A DNA stretch of 64,000 nt from Amphritea sp. GTDB taxonomy: Bacteria; Pseudomonadota; Gammaproteobacteria; Pseudomonadales; Balneatricaceae. A program made the position numbers and the translations under genes. The first letter of the stretch is position 1. Every line of letters begins with the position of its first letter. Positions 29,615 to 38,383 of the stretch are shown here, piece after piece. Under the pieces are notes generated by a model. The model worked only from the letters and a program-made list of their open reading frames with translations. It had not been told where the DNA came from and searched no databases. Where the stretch lies: NCBI RefSeq assembly GCF_016744155.1, contig NZ_JADGEW010000018.1:1-64000 (forward strand). The letters run 5' to 3'.

Positions 29615-30463
29615 TCAGAGATCGACAACCATGTTATCGATCAGGCGGGCTTTACCAAGATAGGCTGCGGCCACCAAGACCAATTCAGAGTGTTGCGGTT
29701 GGGCTGGTTGAAGATCGAAGCGATTGCAGATGTTGTAGTAGTCGCGTTTGAATCCCGCTTCTTCTAAAGCGATCAGGGCTTCTTCCTGCAGGTTTAGATA
29801 ATCCCGTCGACCCGCGCTGATTGCAGCGATAGTCATGCGTATCACCTGATTCAGGGCAGGGGCGGTTGCCAGCTCTTCCGGGGTTAGATAACCGTTGCGA
29901 GAGCTGAGTGCCAAGCCGTTTTGAGCCCGGGCGATAGGCGAGCCCTGAATTTCAACGGGTAGAAACAGGTCTTCTGCCATGCGCCGTATAACCATTAGCT
30001 GCTGAAAGTCTTTCTCGCCGAAAATTGCGACATCCGGCTGGACCATGCCAAATAGCTTACACACTACAGTGGCGACACCACGGAAGTGTCCCGGACGAGA
30101 GGCGCCACAGTGGATCTCAGAGATGCCCGGTACTTCAATCAGTGTCTGTATAACCTGACCGTTGGGGTAGACCTCTTTGCTGTTAGGCGCAAACAGGTAA
30201 TCGCAGCCAGCGGCTGCCAGTTTTTCCTGGTCGGCACTTAGTGTGCGGGGGTAGGCATCCAGATCCTCGTTTTCACCAAACTGCAGAGGGTTAACAAAGA
30301 TGCTGGCAACGGTGATGTCAGCATTGTTGTTAGACTGGTGGATCAGTTGAATGTGGCCGGTATGAAGGTTACCCATCGTTGGTACGAAACCAATTCTTTT
30401 GCCCGCACGCCGCTCTGCGCCGAGTACTTCACGTAGCTCGGCGATAGAAAAGATAGTTTGCAT
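29615..30463 (-). CDS. panC: Pantothenate synthetase
   Basis: ATP-dependent ligation of pantoate and beta-alanine, the last step to vitamin B5. The 282 residues show the nucleotide-binding FVPTMGNLHTGH (27-38), FVNPLQFG, GEKDFQQL and the SSRNGYL loop. It is two bases downstream of panB in the same transcript. panD is not in the window. Confidence 0.97.
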   Translation of the reverse strand: MQTIFSIAELREVLGAERRAGKRIGFVPTMGNLHTGHIQLIHQSNNNADITVASIFVNPLQFGENEDLDAYPRTLSADQEKLAAAGCDYLFAPNSKEVYPNGQVIQTLIEVPGISEIHCGASRPGHFRGVATVVCKLFGMVQPDVAIFGEKDFQQLMVIRRMAEDLFLPVEIQGSPIARAQNGLALSSRNGYLTPEELATAPALNQVIRMTIAAISAGRRDYLNLQEEALIALEEAGFKRDYYNICNRFDLQPAQPQHSELVLVAAAYLGKARLIDNMVVDL

Positions 30464-30465
30464 GG

Positions 30466-31260
30466 TTATTCGAATCCGTGTTCCGTTCCGGGGAAGGTGC
30501 CAGCTTTTACTTCATCAGCATAAGCTTTAAAGGCACCGGGGATATCATCGCTGTCAGCCATAAAGTTTTTAACAAACTTTGGACTGCGGCCCGGAGTAAT
30601 TCCCAGCATATCGTGCATCACGAGTACCTGAGCATCCGTTTCAGCGCCAGCGCCAATTCCGATAACCGGAATATCGACCGCTTTGGTGATCTCTCCTGCC
30701 AGTATCGAGGGTACACATTCCAGAAGCAGCATTGCTGCACCAGCCTGTTCCAGTCGAACGGAATCTTCGATCATCTTTTTGGCGACGTTGTTATCACGCC
30801 CCTGTACTTTGTAACCACCTAGTACGTTTACAGCCTGCGGCGTAAGACCCAGATGGGCGCAAACCGGGACGCCCCGTTCTGCCAGCAGAGTGATGGTTTC
30901 GTCCAGCCAAGCGGCGCCTTCCAATTTGACGATATGTGCGCCTGCAGACATAAGTGTTGCAGCGCTGTCCATCGCCTGTTCTGGCGTACCGTAGCTCATG
31001 AATGGCAAGTCAGCCATGATCATTGAGCCCTGATTTCCCGCTTTCACTCCTGCAGTGTGGTAGGCCATCTCTTCGACGGTTACTGGCAGAGTGCTGTCAT
31101 TGCCCTGTAGGACCATGCCCAGGGAATCGCCTACTAGCATCACCTCAACACCAGCGGTGCTGATAAGGTGGGAAAAACAGGCGTCGTAGGCAGTCAGTAC
31201 TGCAAACTTTTTTCCGGCCTGTTTAAGGGCCGTTAGGGTATGAAGGGTAATGTTGCCCAT
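30466..31260 (-). CDS. panB: Ketopantoate hydroxymethyltransferase
   Basis: Transfers a hydroxymethyl group from 5,10-methylene-THF to 2-ketoisovalerate, the first committed step to pantothenate. The 264 residues form a TIM barrel with [28 protein letters not shown] and VKLEGA signatures and the active-site Glu in LLLECVPS. folK lies 130 bases upstream and panC 2 bases downstream, as in Pseudomonas. Confidence 0.97.
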   Translation of the reverse strand: MGNITLHTLTALKQAGKKFAVLTAYDACFSHLISTAGVEVMLVGDSLGMVLQGNDSTLPVTVEEMAYHTAGVKAGNQGSMIMADLPFMSYGTPEQAMDSAATLMSAGAHIVKLEGAAWLDETITLLAERGVPVCAHLGLTPQAVNVLGGYKVQGRDNNVAKKMIEDSVRLEQAGAAMLLLECVPSILAGEITKAVDIPVIGIGAGAETDAQVLVMHDMLGITPGRSPKFVKNFMADSDDIPGAFKAYADEVKAGTFPGTEHGFE

Positions 31261-31390
31261 AAGAGAACCTGTCTATTTATTACTCACACGGGTGGGGATT
31301 ATACCTATGCCTTTTAGGTTTAACTATTATCTATTGTATATACTGGGTAAAAAGCATTTAAGTGTTTGTTAAATAGAATGAATTTAAGAA

Positions 31391-31879
31391 TTAAATTTGC
31401 TCAAGAGTGCCAGTATTACAGCTTTTAAGGTATTCAGGGAGTGTCTTTCCGGCAGGAATACTCAAATTAGGAGCGATTTCAGCCAGAGGGAAGAGTACGA
31501 AATTGCGTTCTTGTAGATAGGGGTGGGGAACGGTCAGTCGATCATTATTGATCAGTTGGTCACCAAAGAGTAGCAGGTCCAGGTCTAGAGTTCGGGGTCC
31601 CCAATGCTGGATTCTGATCCGTTGATGTTGCTGCTCGATCGCCTGCATGGCGTCAAGTAGTTCCAGGGGTTGTAGGGAGGTTTCCAGACTGGCAACTGCA
31701 TTGATGTAATCAGGCTGGCCAGGAGGGCCAACCGGATCGCTGCGATAGAGGCTGGAGTGGATCAGGTTACGACACTGGTCTAAGCGCTCCAGCTCCAGTA
31801 ATGCTGTCGCGACCTGAGTCACCGGGTTTTCCAGATTGCTGCCCAGGCCGATAAAGCATTTGATCCAATGATCAGCCAT
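31391..31879 (-). CDS. folK: 2-amino-4-hydroxy-6-hydroxymethyldihydropteridine pyrophosphokinase
   Basis: Pyrophosphorylates the pterin that FolP (encoded at 8769-9647) then joins to p-aminobenzoate. The 162 residues start MADHWIKCFIGLGSNLENP and contain GPRTLDLDLLLFGD and VPHPYLQERNFVLFPLAEI, the HPPK signature. I chose ATG 31879; the frame continues 25 codons upstream but lies inside pcnB. The start overlaps the pcnB stop by 8 bases, indicating coupling. Confidence 0.95.
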   Translation of the reverse strand: MADHWIKCFIGLGSNLENPVTQVATALLELERLDQCRNLIHSSLYRSDPVGPPGQPDYINAVASLETSLQPLELLDAMQAIEQQHQRIRIQHWGPRTLDLDLLLFGDQLINNDRLTVPHPYLQERNFVLFPLAEIAPNLSIPAGKTLPEYLKSCNTGTLEQI

Positions 31880-33284
31880 TGTTTGATTCTTGCTTTTTAG
31901 GTGGGCCACGGCGTCTGCGGCGGCGCTTAGTTGGCTCGTCTCTGTTGGCTTCACGGGACATGTGGCTACGAATCTGAGGATTCTGTACCTGATAGTCGGT
32001 CCACCACTTGCCTAGCCCGTCCAGCTCTTCACCGCTGCTCTCCCGGAGAATCAGAAGATCGTATGCGGCGCGGAAACGGGGGTGTTCTATCAGTCGATCG
32101 GCGCGCTTGCCTTGTCGGCGAGGTAGGCGGAACTGTAATTCCCAGATCTCTCTGATCGGAGTAGAGAAGCGACGAGGAATGGCGGTTTGACGAATCTGGT
32201 TGCCAATTACATGGTTGGCAGCCTCATGCATCGCCGGAACGGTATGCATACCATCTTCTTCCATCAACTGCTTCATGCGGCGCTGCATCGGATACCAGAG
32301 CAAAGCTGCAAATAGGAATGCCGGAGTAACGCTTTTATCTTGCTGTATCCGGCGGTCAGTATTTTGTAGAGCATTCAATACTAGTTTTTCTACCGGATAG
32401 CCCTCAGGGTTTTTGAGGCTGTCTGCGGTCTGCGCGAGCAGTGGTGCCAAAAGATCATGTTTGCGTAGCTGGTGAAAGGATTCAACGCCATGGCCTGACT
32501 GGAAGATTTTTAGCGCTTCATCAAAGAGCCGGGCAGGGGCGATATCTTTTAATAGATAGCCCAGCTCTTTTAAGGGGGCTTCCGATGCCGGTTCAATAGT
32601 AAAGCCTAACTTTGCTGCAAACCGTGCTGCCCGGAGCATGCGTACAGGATCTTCACGGTAACGGGCGTCCGGGTCGCCTATCATCCGCAGAATGCCATGT
32701 TTCAGATCACTGAAGCCGTTCGTGAAGTCGTAGATGCAATGATCATTAGGGCAATAATAGAGAGCGTTAACAGTGAAGTCGCGACGTAGTGCGTCTTCTT
32801 CTATGGTGCCGTATACGTTGTCCCGGACGATCATGCCGCTGTCATTCTGGCGACCGTGTTCACCGTCGTTGTTCTTCGGTTGACTATCGTGGCTGGCGCG
32901 GAAGGTTGCTACTTCGATCAGATCACGGCCAAAGCGAACATGCAGCAGCTTGAAGCGACGACCAATCAGGCGTGAGCGACGGAACAGAGCATGGGCTTGT
33001 TCGGGGGTTGCGCTAGTGGCAACATCAAAATCTTTTGGATGCTTATTCATCAGCAGATCACGGATACAGCCGCCGACTAGATAGCCTTCGAAGCCTTCAT
33101 CCTGTAGATGATATGCCGTTTTCATCGCTGCGTCGTTTAGGCGTCGACGGGGGATTTGGTGTGTCTCTTCGGGAATGAGCTGGCGTCCTTGTGCCTGCTG
33201 ATTTTCAGCACTCTCAGAACTTTTGCTACTACTACCAAATAGCCGGCGGATAAACGAACCTATAGGTGACGAGTTATTGTCCAT
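31872..33284 (-). CDS. pcnB: Poly(A) polymerase I
   Basis: Adds poly(A) tails that speed up RNA decay. The 470 residues have a variable N-terminal extension (1-50), the nucleotidyltransferase head with GGCIRDLLMNKHPKDFDVATSATPEQ, the RNA-binding DPDARYREDPVRMLRAARFAAKL segment, and a basic C-terminal tail (RRRRRRGPPKK). Only a weak ribosome-binding site is visible before ATG 33284. It lies downstream of the candidate CrcZ-like RNA on the same strand. Confidence 0.96.
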   Translation of the reverse strand: MDNNSSPIGSFIRRLFGSSSKSSESAENQQAQGRQLIPEETHQIPRRRLNDAAMKTAYHLQDEGFEGYLVGGCIRDLLMNKHPKDFDVATSATPEQAHALFRRSRLIGRRFKLLHVRFGRDLIEVATFRASHDSQPKNNDGEHGRQNDSGMIVRDNVYGTIEEDALRRDFTVNALYYCPNDHCIYDFTNGFSDLKHGILRMIGDPDARYREDPVRMLRAARFAAKLGFTIEPASEAPLKELGYLLKDIAPARLFDEALKIFQSGHGVESFHQLRKHDLLAPLLAQTADSLKNPEGYPVEKLVLNALQNTDRRIQQDKSVTPAFLFAALLWYPMQRRMKQLMEEDGMHTVPAMHEAANHVIGNQIRQTAIPRRFSTPIREIWELQFRLPRRQGKRADRLIEHPRFRAAYDLLILRESSGEELDGLGKWWTDYQVQNPQIRSHMSREANRDEPTKRRRRRRGPPKKQESNNG

Positions 33285-33334
33285 ATCTCAGTAAGAATCT
33301 TGCGCAGATTAAGAGCGCGAATAATAGCATGAAA

Positions 33335-33632
33335 TTTTACGGAATAACGAAGTAAACGCCGTAAAAGCAGTGATCAATGAGGTAAATGAGGGAATTAGAT
33401 AACAGGTAAAAGGGAATGGATAAGCTGATCGCCTTAGACAACAACGCTAGCCTTAGCTTGTTGTTTTTATTTCTAAGAGCACTATCTCGGGACCGTCGTA
33501 TTTAGGTGTCAATTACGGCGACCAGCTTAAAGCCTCATTATTATTTTTATTCGAGGCAGGTTGCTTATAAGCGAGTAATCTGGGTTTTATTTTTATTATG
33601 ATTACATGCTTTAAGCATTGTTTTTCTTCTTA
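33335..33632 (-). ncRNA. crcZ: Candidate CrcZ-like Hfq/Crc-sequestering small RNA
   Basis: Located between cbrB and pcnB, exactly where Pseudomonas encodes CrcZ. A sigma-54 promoter (33643-33659) predicts a start near 33632. The RNA begins with an A-rich segment, then forms three short-stem hairpins whose 16-19-base loops are A-rich. These are GUAAUC/GAUUAC (33605-33600 with 33580-33575), GCCUC/GAGGC (33557-33553 with 33536-33532; loop GAAUAAAAAUAAUAAU) and CUUAG/CUAAG (33477-33473 with 33456-33452; loop AAAUAAAAACAACAAG). These ARN-type loops are what the Hfq distal face binds. The third can alternatively be masked by AACAAC/GUUGUU pairing. The 3' end is set at hairpin UUUUACGG/CCGUAAAA (33366-33335) and is uncertain. 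Confidence 0.68.
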
Positions 33633-33642
33633 CTTACAATAA

Positions 33643-33659
33643 AGCATAGCTTGTGCCAA
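33643..33659 (-). promoter_or_regulatory. Sigma-54 promoter of the CrcZ-like RNA
   Basis: On the minus strand: TTGGCACAAGCTATGCT, with the invariant GG (33657-33656) and GC (33645-33644) exactly 10 bases apart, as the -24/-12 consensus requires. It is transcribed by RpoN with an enhancer-binding protein, presumably the adjacent CbrB. Confidence 0.82.
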
Positions 33660-33708
33660 CTTTTGTAACTGTTTGATTTAAATTGATTATTTTTGTATTT
33701 ATCTGATT

Positions 33709-33792
33709 TGTTACCTGGGCTTACAATTGAGGGTAACAAAAAGTGTTACCTTTCAACTCATGCTGCATCTGCGTAAAGGTGGATAAGTAACA
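33709..33792 (-). promoter_or_regulatory. Candidate CbrB upstream activating sites
   Basis: Four exact half-sites within 84 bases: TGTTAC at 33709-33714, GTAACA at 33733-33738, TGTTAC at 33744-33749 and GTAACA at 33787-33792. They lie about 50-135 bases upstream of the -24 element, where enhancer-binding proteins bind. TGTTAC/GTAACA palindromes are, as I recall, the proposed CbrB recognition sequence in Pseudomonas. Confidence 0.68.
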
Positions 33793-33827
33793 CTTTTGGT
33801 AGGGGCTTATCATCCTAAAGTCGTAAC

Positions 33828-35255
33828 TTATTCGCTAGCCAGTGTTGAGTCTTGCTTCGGCTTTCTTGGGATGCCTAGCTTCTGGCGTCTTTCCCATAAG
33901 CACTTTCGGCTGACGCCCAGTTTTTTTGCCAGAGCTGTCTCGCTCATACTGTCCTGATTTTCCAGTACGAACCGCTGGAAGTAATCATCCAGTGATAGGT
34001 TTTGTTCAGGGCGGCGCTCAGTTCTGTCTCCGGTTGTTTCCGCAACGAGTGAGTTACCATTGGCAAAACTGCTTTCCAGTTCAGCCAATGAGCCAGGTTC
34101 AATATCAAGGCCTAGCAGGTCGGTGGTGATTATGTGGTCTTCGGACAGAATAACAGCACGCTCTATAGCGTTTTGTAGCTCTCTAACGTTACCAGGCCAG
34201 TTGTAGCGGGTCATAGTTTGGCAGGCATCGTTGCTGAATTTCAGTAATTTAGACCCGAGTTTATCGCAACTTTTCTGCAGGAACTGCTGGGCAATTGTGA
34301 TGATATCATCGCCACGTTCGCGTAGCGGAGGCATCTGCAGCTCCATTACATAGAGTCGATAATAGAGATCTTCACGGAACTCACCGGTCTTGGCTAGCGC
34401 TTTAAGGTTGCGGTGGGTTGCGGCGATGAGACGGACATCTACATTGATCGATTTAACGGCGCCGACGCGACGTATTTCGCTCTCTTGCAGAAAGCGTAAC
34501 AGGCGGGCCTGAGCCTCCAGTGGGAGTTCGCCTATCTCATCCAGAAACAGGGTGCCGCCGTGAGCTGCTTCGATTAGTCCGTTACGTGCACTGTCCGCAC
34601 CGGTGAAAGCGCCTTTCTCATGACCAAAGAGCTCCGATTCAATCAGTGATTCCGGAATCGAAGCACAGTTAACCGATACCATGGGTGCATCGGCTCGCGA
34701 GCTTTGTTGGTGAATTGCCCGGGCCGCTAACTCTTTACCGGTGCCAGATTCTCCCTGAATCAAAACAGTGGCATCGGTGCGAGCGACTTTGTGGATGCGG
34801 CTAAACAGGTCTTGCATCGGCTTACAGGTGCCAACCATCTGATTCGCTGAGGCCGCCTTTGATTTGTCAGGACTTGCTTTTGTCTGTTTGCTTTTATCTT
34901 CAGCGCCACGAAGCTTGATAATATTGGCGATGGTTTCCAGCACTTCGTCATGATCAAAGGGCTTGGCTATGTAGTCTACCGCGCCCATTTTCATAGCGTC
35001 GACAGCAGAGCGCATGCTGGCATAGCTGGTCATTATGACAACAGGAACAGCTTTTGCCAGGTTGATCAGGTCCGTGCCTGGTGCACCAGGCAAGCGTAGG
35101 TCGCTGATGATCAGGTTGTAATCATTGAGGTTGAATTGGCTGGTTGCTTCGTCGACAGACCCAGCGTCGTCAACGGAATAGCTATTACGCTCCAGCAAAC
35201 GCCGGAGGGCAGTACGTATAATAGATTCATCTTCTACGATCAGAATGCGGCTCAT
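33828..35255 (-). CDS. cbrB: Sigma-54-dependent response regulator CbrB
   Basis: NtrC-type enhancer-binding protein, 475 residues. It has a receiver domain with phosphoacceptor Asp52 and Lys98 (YIAKPFDHDE), an AAA+ domain with Walker A GESGTGKE and the sigma-54-contacting GAFTGA loop, and a C-terminal Fis-type helix-turn-helix (ETALAKKLGVSRKCLWERRQ). The N-terminus and C-terminus resemble Pseudomonas CbrB, and the gene follows cbrA in the same order. In Pseudomonas CbrB turns on crcZ and carbon/nitrogen utilisation genes; the promoter and half-sites just downstream fit that role. Confidence 0.92.
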   Translation of the reverse strand: MSRILIVEDESIIRTALRRLLERNSYSVDDAGSVDEATSQFNLNDYNLIISDLRLPGAPGTDLINLAKAVPVVIMTSYASMRSAVDAMKMGAVDYIAKPFDHDEVLETIANIIKLRGAEDKSKQTKASPDKSKAASANQMVGTCKPMQDLFSRIHKVARTDATVLIQGESGTGKELAARAIHQQSSRADAPMVSVNCASIPESLIESELFGHEKGAFTGADSARNGLIEAAHGGTLFLDEIGELPLEAQARLLRFLQESEIRRVGAVKSINVDVRLIAATHRNLKALAKTGEFREDLYYRLYVMELQMPPLRERGDDIITIAQQFLQKSCDKLGSKLLKFSNDACQTMTRYNWPGNVRELQNAIERAVILSEDHIITTDLLGLDIEPGSLAELESSFANGNSLVAETTGDRTERRPEQNLSLDDYFQRFVLENQDSMSETALAKKLGVSRKCLWERRQKLGIPRKPKQDSTLASE

Positions 35256-35322
35256 TCGGTATACCTTTGCTTTCTTAGCCTTCGCCCACAGGTTTTAGTT
35301 TTTAAAAACTTATCCTGCAAGC

Positions 35323-38217
35323 TTATTCTTGTAAGCTTTTGGGGAGGGTGATAACCACTTGAGTGCCATTATTCTGATTTTTATTGGCGGGACTCACTAT
35401 GCTTATACTACCATAATGCTCTTCAATGATGTTATATACCAAAGGCAGTCCTAATCCGGTACCTTTCCCGGGGTCTTTAGTGGTGAAAAAAGGTTCAAAC
35501 AGTTTATCCTGATGTTCTTTTACAATACCGCTACCCTCATCGGTGACGGTCACCTCTATCGAACTATTCCTCTCGTGCGCATCCAGCCAGACTGAACTGC
35601 TATCCGGTGACGCGTCACAAGCATTATTGATCAGGTTTACAAATACCTGCAGGAGTCGTTGCGGGTCGCCGCCAACGTTCACTGTGTTATCCATATTGTT
35701 TATTAACTGTATCTGTCGGCCTCTGCTATCCATGGAAACCAGATGGATCGCCTCATCTGTTAGCTCTTTCAGGCTGACATTTTCCTCAAACCGTTGGCCA
35801 TCACTTTGTCCGGTATGGGCAAAGCGGATCAGTGATTGCACGATTCGGGTAATTCGGGCGGTCTGAGCCACGATCTGTTCGCCGCTTTCGAGAATAATTG
35901 GGTCTTCCGTTTCGTACTTTAGGTTCTGAGCTAGACAAGCGATACCGGTGACAGGGTTGCCTATTTCGTGGGCAACACCCGCCGCAAAACGGCCGATGGA
36001 TGCTAGCCGTTCATTGTGAGAAAGCCGGTTTACCAAAATCTGGTTCTCGGTTTCGTTCTCAAGCAGTATCACCATCGCGTCTGTATCATCAGCCAGGCTG
36101 GCTTTATGCAAGCTAAGCCAGCAATTTTCGCCATTAATCAGCATGTGGTGAGAGAGCAGGTGGTTCTGATTCAGGGCGGAAAAATTGAACAGAAGCTCTC
36201 CCCAGGGATCGGCAATGTTAACCAGTTTCTTGGTTAGTACTGATGAGGTACTTAATCCAGTGAAATGCTCCATTTCTGCGTTCCAGAAGATAATCTGCCC
36301 TTTTTCGTCTAGTGAGCAGGCGCCGATGGGGAGTCGTTGCAGAGTCATGCGGTGGTGGCGGCGCAAATTATCCAGTTCAGCTGCTAATCCGCTGAGCTGA
36401 GTCTGATAGTTTTCCAGTTGACCTTCCAGCAGGTGGATATCCTGAGTGCGGTATTGGTCGAGCGTATTTTTTTCTGTTTTCTGGTAAAGCAGGCTGCTGG
36501 CGCCAACCGGCCCGAACAGGGCGCTGAGACGACTTTCGATCAGTGTGTTGAGGCGCATTAGATCGATTGCGTCCAGCTCCTTGTTAGTGAGCTTAAGCTC
36601 TTTTAGGGCGTTATCTATTTCCCGTTGAGCGGTCTCTTTGCCTAATTGATTGCTGAGCAGTTCAACTAATTCATCGCTATTGCTGATATCTAACTGAGGG
36701 CTAATCGGACGCTGAATACTGTTATGCAAGCAGGCACTGGCGCTGGCTGTTTCTTCCTTGGAACTCTTGGTGATGAGTGAGGCTAACAGGAAAATAGTGA
36801 TGTTTGCGGCCAACGCGTAGATCGCAATCTGGTGCCAGTCCTGTTGAATCAGCAGTGCTGTGTCTGTACCGGTGAGTAAGCCCAGTAACATGGTAATAAT
36901 CCAGGTGCCCATGCCAGCAATTAGTCCCAGGCAGAAGCCTGTGCGGTTGGCTCCGGGCCAGAAGAGAGTTGCCAGTATACCGGGTAGGAATTGCATAAAG
37001 GCGATGAATGCCAGTGTGCCCAGCCATTGCAGATTAAAATTCAGGCCAATTTTGCTATAGAACAGATAGCTGAATAGCATCATCACGATGATCAGTGATC
37101 GCCTTAGCCATAGTAGTCGCGAATATAATTCATGGGTCGCAATTGGTGGGATCAAGGGTAAAACGATATGGTTCTGCAGCATTGAAGTGATTGAAATAGT
37201 CGCAACGATAATGATACCGCTAGCCGCGGCCAGGCCTCCGATAAAGGCCAGAATCGTCAGAAAATTAGAGTCCAGCGCTATGCCCATATTGAGAATAAGA
37301 AAGGCGGGATGATCGCCAACGCCGAGTTTTATGCCTGCCCAGAGGATGGGGGGGACGGCCAGCGCCAACAGTAGCAAGTAGAGTGGGATACCCCAGCTGG
37401 CTTTATGCAAACTGTTGGATGAGGTGTTTTCAGTAAACATCATGTGAAAAGTATGGGGCATCACGATAATTGCAGAGAAAAATCCCAGTAACATGGTTCG
37501 CCACATGTCGCTGTCCAGCGGGGTGTTGAAGACTTCGACCTCCTCTGGGTGTTGCTGCAGCCAAAGGTCGAGCCCGCCGGGTCCGCCCATAACACCGTAT
37601 AACGCATAGAGAGCTATTGTGCCAATAGCGATCAGTTTGATCAGTGATCCGGTCGCCATCGCAACAATTAAGCCGGTGCGGTTATAGCGCAGTGAGGGGT
37701 TGCGGGCGCCGAACAGGATCGAAAAGAGAGCGATCAGCGTACAAAAGCCGATGGCGACCTGATCGGAAGAGAAGTCCTGGTTAAGAATATGTAGTGAATC
37801 AGTTACAGCGTGAATCTGTATGGAGATCAGGGGCAGTATTGCCAGTAATGAGAAGATTGCTGTCAGGGTTCCTGCGGTCGCGGAGCGAAAACGGAACGCA
37901 AACAGATCTGCAAGGGAGCTGAGCTGATAGGTTCGGGTTATTCTGAGAATCGGTACTAATATCACAGGCGCCAGGAAAAAAGCCGCTGATCCGCCCAAAT
38001 AGGAAGCTAGAAAACTATAACCAGACGCTTTGGCCAGTTCAAAAGTGCCATAAAAAGTCCAGACACTGGTGAACACTCCCAGTGACAGAATATAGGTGAT
38101 CGGGTGGTAGATAACGCGGGCGGGAATCCAGCCCCGTTCAGTAATGTATGCGGTTCCAAACAGAAAAGTCAGGTAAGTAATCGCGATGAACAGTAGTTCG
38201 GTCAGATTAAAACTCAT
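35323..38217 (-). CDS. cbrA: Sensor histidine kinase CbrA with SLC5-like transporter domain
   Basis: 964 residues. The N-terminal ~480 form a multi-spanning sodium/solute-symporter-like domain (about 13 hydrophobic segments). It is followed by a linker region, a PAS domain (around LQRLPIGACSLDEKGQIIFWN) and a kinase core with phospho-accepting His750 in AHEIGNPV. The N box is near 860, and the G boxes are DEGSG and GTGLGLPL. The PutP-like transporter fused to a kinase is the CbrA hallmark; in Pseudomonas it has been linked to histidine uptake. The stop lies 67 bases before cbrB. The start overlaps the cbrX-like ORF by 11 bases. Confidence 0.92.
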   Translation of the reverse strand: MSFNLTELLFIAITYLTFLFGTAYITERGWIPARVIYHPITYILSLGVFTSVWTFYGTFELAKASGYSFLASYLGGSAAFFLAPVILVPILRITRTYQLSSLADLFAFRFRSATAGTLTAIFSLLAILPLISIQIHAVTDSLHILNQDFSSDQVAIGFCTLIALFSILFGARNPSLRYNRTGLIVAMATGSLIKLIAIGTIALYALYGVMGGPGGLDLWLQQHPEEVEVFNTPLDSDMWRTMLLGFFSAIIVMPHTFHMMFTENTSSNSLHKASWGIPLYLLLLALAVPPILWAGIKLGVGDHPAFLILNMGIALDSNFLTILAFIGGLAAASGIIIVATISITSMLQNHIVLPLIPPIATHELYSRLLWLRRSLIIVMMLFSYLFYSKIGLNFNLQWLGTLAFIAFMQFLPGILATLFWPGANRTGFCLGLIAGMGTWIITMLLGLLTGTDTALLIQQDWHQIAIYALAANITIFLLASLITKSSKEETASASACLHNSIQRPISPQLDISNSDELVELLSNQLGKETAQREIDNALKELKLTNKELDAIDLMRLNTLIESRLSALFGPVGASSLLYQKTEKNTLDQYRTQDIHLLEGQLENYQTQLSGLAAELDNLRRHHRMTLQRLPIGACSLDEKGQIIFWNAEMEHFTGLSTSSVLTKKLVNIADPWGELLFNFSALNQNHLLSHHMLINGENCWLSLHKASLADDTDAMVILLENETENQILVNRLSHNERLASIGRFAAGVAHEIGNPVTGIACLAQNLKYETEDPIILESGEQIVAQTARITRIVQSLIRFAHTGQSDGQRFEENVSLKELTDEAIHLVSMDSRGRQIQLINNMDNTVNVGGDPQRLLQVFVNLINNACDASPDSSSVWLDAHERNSSIEVTVTDEGSGIVKEHQDKLFEPFFTTKDPGKGTGLGLPLVYNIIEEHYGSISIVSPANKNQNNGTQVVITLPKSLQE

Positions 38218-38383
38218 CTTGACGCCGTCTCCGTTCTAGAATTGCTACCATCAGGATGAGTGCAGCCCAGATAATGAAAGGCCGATACCAGGGGGTTGCT
38301 GCGTCGGGCCACCATTGATCCAGAATCGGGGATAGCAGGTACCCACCGATTACCAGAACGATTAAAAGGCGGTAGAAATGCAT
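38207..38383 (-). CDS. cbrX: CbrX-like small membrane protein
   Basis: 58 residues with two hydrophobic segments (about 4-22 and 34-49) and a basic RRRRQDEF end. ATG 38383 has an excellent GGAGGA site 6 bases upstream. The gluQ stop and this start share one base (TAATG), and this ORF's end overlaps the cbrA start by 11 bases, so all three are probably translationally coupled. Pseudomonas has a comparable small ORF, cbrX, translationally coupled to cbrA. Function unknown. Confidence 0.8.
   Translation of the reverse strand: MHFYRLLIVLVIGGYLLSPILDQWWPDAATPWYRPFIIWAALILMVAILERRRRQDEF

Noticed and set aside
33285-33827. Protein-coding gene in the pcnB-cbrB gap
   Set aside because: No frame with ribosome-binding site or meaningful length on either strand; the content fits a regulatory RNA.
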